DNA from: Daucus carota subsp. sativus
Lineage: Eukaryota; Streptophyta; Magnoliopsida; Apiales; Apiaceae
NCBI RefSeq assembly: GCF_001625215.2
Contig: NC_030381.2
Span: forward strand, 47,056,689 to 47,120,688
Direction of reading: 5' to 3'
DNA length: 64,000 bases
Program-made: the position numbers and the translations under genes
Shown: one piece after another, positions 59,226-64,000 of the stretch
Numbering within the stretch: the first letter of the stretch is position 1
Layout of the letters: each line of letters starts with the position of its first letter
The notes under the pieces: generated by a model
Database searches by the model: none
Told to the model about the DNA's origin: nothing
The model's input: the letters and a program-made list of their open reading frames with translations, nothing else

Positions 59226-61690
59226 TGGCTCTAATGGGGAAAACTTCATATTAATGGAATGTCCAAGCTGCTGAATGTCAATTTCTGTCATGTGACTTAT
59301 GAAGAGGTAATTCGCTTACCCAATGTCGTATCAGGATTGATTTCCATTTTTGGAAGTGCGTGGGAATAATGTGGTGTTGTATGAATTGAACACTGTGGGA
59401 AGTCAGATGATTGCACACCTGCAATTAATTGAAGTTTCGCGAAGGTACTATCTTTGTCTGCTCACCAAGGTCAAGGAAATACCCAAATCCGGGCACACAT
59501 CACAGACATGGAGTCCTGATTAGGGTTGCCGTTTGAACTTTTCTGTTGATTCCTAGAAGATGTATACAGCTATGAGCACTCGAGCTTGCAATGAGCTTGT
59601 AGAGATGGATCTTATTCAGAAACTTCTCCAATTATTTATCAAGTCAATGACCTTATGACCCCAGTTCCATTGGTTCTTTCTCCGGTTCGAGAAACAAGTT
59701 GAGACGACTAAATGTAAGGTGAACAGCATCTTAACCATACTATTATCATTGGAATAGATGCATTTACATTTAACAAGCTATTTAGAAAAAGAAATTCCTT
59801 TCTTTCAGGAAATCAGGGTAGTGCTCTGTTGTACAAAATGGAGTGTCTTAATTTTCTTCTATATACTGTACCATCTTTTGATAATAAGCATTTCTCAGTG
59901 AAATGACAAACTATTAAAATTAGTCTTCCTCCCTCCATTGATTCTTACAGACTAAACATGCTAAATTTCTTTTTTGAATATTTGAATGAAATGAAACCTT
60001 CTTTTGTTGTGCATTATCTGTTGTTATATTTTCAGGATTACTACTAGTAGATTTGTAGATATTGCAATATTACTTTAGTAAGCCATGTTACATGCACATG
60101 ATCTTTCTGTGCCACAAGAAAATTATATCATTCGGCTCCTGTTTCACAAATAAACTATGAATCTTGCAACTTCTTTTGTTCACACTGTTGATACTTTTTG
60201 TCTTAACACCTTCTGCTATGGCATGTTTAGACTTCTGATCACATTTTAATCTATGCTTGCCTTATTTCCATCGTGTAAATTTGTAACTGTCAATAAAGAT
60301 ATCTATGTCGTGACTGATGTTGATCAGTAATGTTCTGGGAAGAAGTCCTTTCCTTTTGCCACCAGTTAGAGCTCTAATATTTTGACAATCATGACTACTG
60401 TGCATGTCTTTCAATAACAAAATCATTTAGTAAGCAGGTATATAGTGTTTATCCAGCAGGGCTGAACTAACTATCTGCTGGTATCCTATTAGCACTATAC
60501 AAGCGATTTCTCCAACATTCCAGAAAGAATTACTACCAAGTTTGCTATCGATACAAGTGATCATCAAACGCATTCTCCTTAAGATCCATCTGCAGATGAT
60601 GATCAGCATGCAAAAATTGCTTGATGGCATCAACACAGGTTGATCGTAGTTGGCTTATTAATTTATTGTTTGATAAGAAAGTGGAGGTGTCTTCCTCAAG
60701 ATCATGTCGAGATCGTGTTAATCTTTCTCAGTTTTCTATAATTAAAGTGGTGCTTTTGAATATTAGTATCATAGCAAAAGCTTGAGTCCCCCCCACATTT
60801 CTTTGTTTACAAGACTGAATCATTTGGTTTCTCTCCCATGTCCCTGCCCTAAGCGTAGGATATCAGGATTGAAGAAGAATTTAACATAAATTTAGTTGCT
60901 GGATACCAGCAAACATTTTATTTTTTTTCAACCAATTATTTCAGGTTTCGGTCGTCATTGCATACGTGTGCAAATTTACTTTTCCGGAAGTTGATCGCAT
61001 AAAACTTATTACTATTCAAAAAACGTAATCTTAGTTATAAATTATGCTGCAGCCAGCAGGTGGCTGCTGAAAGGAGGACTCACAAAAAAAAAAAAGTAGA
61101 GGCGGCCGTTGACAGCAATAATATAGTGTCCCACAATTATAAATATTAATACGAAATCTATTTTGCTAAGATTTTAAATTCTACCTAATAAAGTATTCAT
61201 TATTCCAAATTTTAACTGTTACTCTTTATAGTCGGTACCGATATAAATTCTAAGTGATACTGTAGTAGTTAGTAGTTACAATTTTGTATTTTGTATAATA
61301 TGAGTTTATGAAGTTTTTAAAAATTATGTGCAGCGCCTTATTCCATGAAATATTAATATTTCAAAATAATATTTTGTTTTCAATTTTATCTAGAAATATG
61401 TTGCGGATAATGTATGATATTGTTTGCTCTAAAAAAAATAAATACATTAACTTACAAATCTTGTTTTATAAATAAATATTAAAAGAAATAATCAGTCCAT
61501 TTTTAACAAATATATTAGCAAATTATATATAAATATTACACTCGGAAATTAAAATAAAACCAAAGCGATCCCAAAATTCAAACCACCATCGTAGTCCCAA
61601 CGTCACATTTGGTTTGCAATTTTGCTAGGAGGTATCATGAGAAGAGAGATATGTCCATATATAAGTATTTATTTGTATGTATATATAAAT
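59226..61690. other. Intergenic, nothing recognised
   Basis: The 3' flank of the PPR gene, then AT-rich intergenic DNA. No convincing ORF, tRNA-like box or transposon end found. Confidence 0.55.
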
Positions 61691-62645
61691 GACCATGATG
61701 TATCCCTCCGTTTGTAAACTCGGTAGTCTTGCGCCTAAGCAACTGCACTTCTATAATCACCTGCACCACTTCTCTTCTAAGGTACCCTCTCTCTCCCTCT
61801 CCCTCTCTCCCTCTCTAAAAGAAGAAAAAGAAAATAATTACGTTTCTTGATATTTATGTGAATTGTGTTATCTAAATCTTTCTATTGAATTGGGGTTATG
61901 AATTTGATCACTCGTTGAAATTTAGTGTTTTTGGGATACCTTATTGTTCTCTTGATTGAGGTACAAAACTGGAAAGTGTCTCATGTTATTTTCAATAATT
62001 TAGAGGGCTAAGCTCTGTGTATATCTTACTCTCTCCGGACCCTGATCTGCTGACCAGCGATATATATTATGAGTGGCGGGTATAGGGTTTGGTCTGCTAT
62101 GAATTGTTCATATATTCAGGGAGTATTTAGTGGGGAACTATTTAATATGTGAAGTTATGGTTTTGGATTTGAATTTTATATATTTGAATTTATTGGCAAA
62201 TTTTGGGTGATGTTATCATCATGGGTCATAGCTTGTTTGCATCACTAGCTGGATACTGGGCTTCTGTTAGTTTTGAGTAATTACGAAGGCCAATAGACAT
62301 GATCTCTTAACAAGTTAAAACAGTTTGGTTCTTCTTCAACTGCAGCTTTTGTACTTGCTAGAAAGATTTCAAATTGACATTAGAACTTAGAAGTGACTAG
62401 TGCGTGATGCTTTCTTGATAATTTTTTTAAAACTTTAAGAAAATGAAAATTACCTATGAATAACTTCTACTGATAAGTGATAAGTGGCTGAGTGCCACTT
62501 ATGCATATGTAATTGTGTTGGTGTACAATTAGGGTTTATCGATTTAGTTCATTTTCTAGGTGTTCATTCTAATATTTTGATATGCAACTAGAAAATAGGC
62601 AGTCCTAATTTCTGATACTAATTCATACTTCAGCACTATCCGCAA
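61691..62645 (+). promoter_or_regulatory. Leader exon and leader intron of the xi-GST gene
   Basis: A short 5' UTR exon probably ends at TTCTAAG/GTACCC (about 61781), followed by a CT-rich block (61783-61816). An acceptor, CTTCAG, ends at 62633, twelve bases before the ATG at 62646. This gives a leader intron of about 850 bp. The transcription start is not resolved; TATATATAAATGACC around 61680-61694 could act as TATA. Confidence 0.5.
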
Positions 62646-64000
62646 ATGGCTCGTTCTGCTTTAGATGAGATGTCAGAATCTGGCGCTTTTGTAAGAACCC
62701 CGTCAACATTTCGTAACCTGATTTCAAAAGATCCAAACTCCACCTTCCCTGCGGAAGCTGGAAGATACCACTTGTATGTATCATATGCATGCCCATGGGC
62801 CTCCAGGTGCCTTGCGTACCTGAAGATTAAAGGGCTAGACAAAGCCATCAGTTATACAGTAAGTTCTCATAATTCTTCTTATGCTTCATATTGACATTAA
62901 ATGGCTAAAGATGTTAATTAGTTCACATAACAGTCTGTTAAGCCCATATGGGGGAGAACAAAGGACAGCGATGATCACATGGGTTGGATCTTTCCTGCAT
63001 CAGATACAGAGGAAGCAGGAGCAGGGGTTGACCCTTTTAATGGAGCAAAAAGTATAAGAGAGTTATATGAGATTGCAAGTACAAACTATGCTGGAAAATA
63101 CACCGTTCCTGTATGTGAATTCAATATCTATATTCTCTACTGTTATTTTTTTATCTTCATATTTATATAAGATTTGGTTTGATCATGTCTATCTTAGGTT
63201 CTCTGGGACAAAAAACTGAAGACCATAGTGAACAATGAGAGTGAGGAGATAATTCGTATGCTTAACACAGAATTTAATGAACTCGCAGAGAATGCAGCCT
63301 TAGACCTCTATCCTTCTACATTGCAAGAGCATATAAATGAAGTGAACAGTTGGGTATATGATGGGATAAATAACGGTGTTTACAAATGTGGATTTGCCAA
63401 GAAACAAGAGCCATATAATGAGGTATTTATTTTTACTACTTTAAACCATATTTAAATATAGCATATAATGAAGTAGGGTGGGGGTACTTTGGGACTAGAT
63501 TTCTCTCTGATATTCTACTCATAGCTGTTTTCTCAAAAACCATTTATCTGTGTTATTGTTAAGGCTGTGAATAAGTTGTATGAAGCCTTGGACAAATGTG
63601 AGGATATACTTAGCAAGCAGCGATACATAACTGGGAAGACACTGACAGAAGCAGACGTTCGCTTGTTTGCAACTCTTATAAGATTTGATGAGGTATGAAT
63701 TCTAAGAAGGCAGCAAGATTTTTTCCTGATATTTTCAACTGCTTACCTGAATCGTGCTACTTTATCAGTTTTTTTCTCTTGCCTAAAAAGAGGGTGTTTC
63801 TATTGTTAAATGCACCGTCTAATATTTACGTCTTTTGCTGGAGTATCTTTATACGTGTGTATAGAAAACCAAACTGTTCTTTGACAATCATGGAACTGTA
63901 TTACCATCCGGTTTTCTTTATAGTGAGTTAGTTATCCTCAAATATAATGTAGTTTGATTTGCACCTTATGGGTTATGGCCCGTAATGTTACACCTGATAA
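62646..64000 (+). CDS. Glutathionyl-hydroquinone reductase / xi-class glutathione transferase (partial)
   Basis: Reduces glutathionyl-(hydro)quinones using glutathione; cytosolic or plastid depending on the N-terminus. Visible coding exons 62646-62858, 62934-63110, 63198-63422 and 63564-63692, all GT/AG and in frame, total 248 residues. The catalytic xi-class motif is present in exon 1 ([20 protein letters not shown], Cys of CPWA). Exon 2 has [18 protein letters not shown], exon 3 has [20 protein letters not shown], and exon 4 starts the C-terminal helical domain ([20 protein letters not shown]). The short N-terminus before [16 protein letters not shown] gives no strong transit peptide. Remaining exons (about 75-80 residues in the family) lie beyond the right edge; 63693-64000 is intron. 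Confidence 0.93.

Overview
This is nuclear DNA of a flowering plant, most likely a eudicot. The genes are intron-rich with GT/AG junctions, the intergenic DNA is very AT-rich, the proteins belong to plant families, and small transposons (MULE-type elements, Harbinger-like MITEs, tRNA-derived SINEs) are frequent. An asterid such as an Apiaceae species is possible, but I cannot show it from sequence alone.

Layout. 1-6780 (minus): 5' half of a CHD3-type chromatin remodeller (CHR4-like; PHD finger, then two chromodomains), cut by the left edge. 6790-15740: gene-poor, transposon-rich (a MULE with a perfect 9-bp target duplication, a 3x degenerate repeat, two MITE-like elements, one with a Harbinger transposase tail remnant). 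15745-16695 (minus): six-helix plant membrane protein. 16700-23850: a fold-back MULE, a LINE RNase H fragment, a MITE, an unidentified exon-like fragment and a decayed PPR gene. 23860-43290 (plus): a complete 23-exon NAP1 gene (SCAR/WAVE complex) whose reconstructed CDS is 1,378 residues with every junction in frame. 43900-45100: SINE, MITE and a perfect 3 x 46-bp minisatellite. 45504-46688 (plus): intronless mTERF gene, then a decayed second mTERF copy. 48781-49936: MULE-like element packed with TTGCAA palindromes, immediately upstream of the NIP7 promoter. 50001-52851 (plus): NIP7 (60S ribosome biogenesis), with a telo-box and a broken partial NIP7 copy inside its own leader intron. 53974-54490: unidentified coding-like remnant. 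55132-55625: small secreted Cys-rich protein. 56313-56973: retroposon with a 14-bp target duplication. 57129-59225 (plus): intronless P-class PPR protein. 62646-right edge (plus): xi-class GST / glutathionyl-hydroquinone reductase, partial.

The genes are housekeeping or developmental genes and do not form one pathway. CHR4 acts in chromatin, NAP1 in actin nucleation, mTERF and PPR in organelle gene expression, NIP7 in ribosome assembly, and the xi-GST in quinone/redox metabolism. The most unusual layer is structural. At least ten tiny insertions of roughly 12-30 bp consist of little more than an oligo(A)/oligo(T) tail with a few bases such as TGTC or CTGAC, each flanked by 9-19-bp direct repeats. 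They look like extremely truncated retroposons and share the tail style of the full-length SINE at 43917-44030. The second unusual structure is the TTGCAA array beside NIP7.
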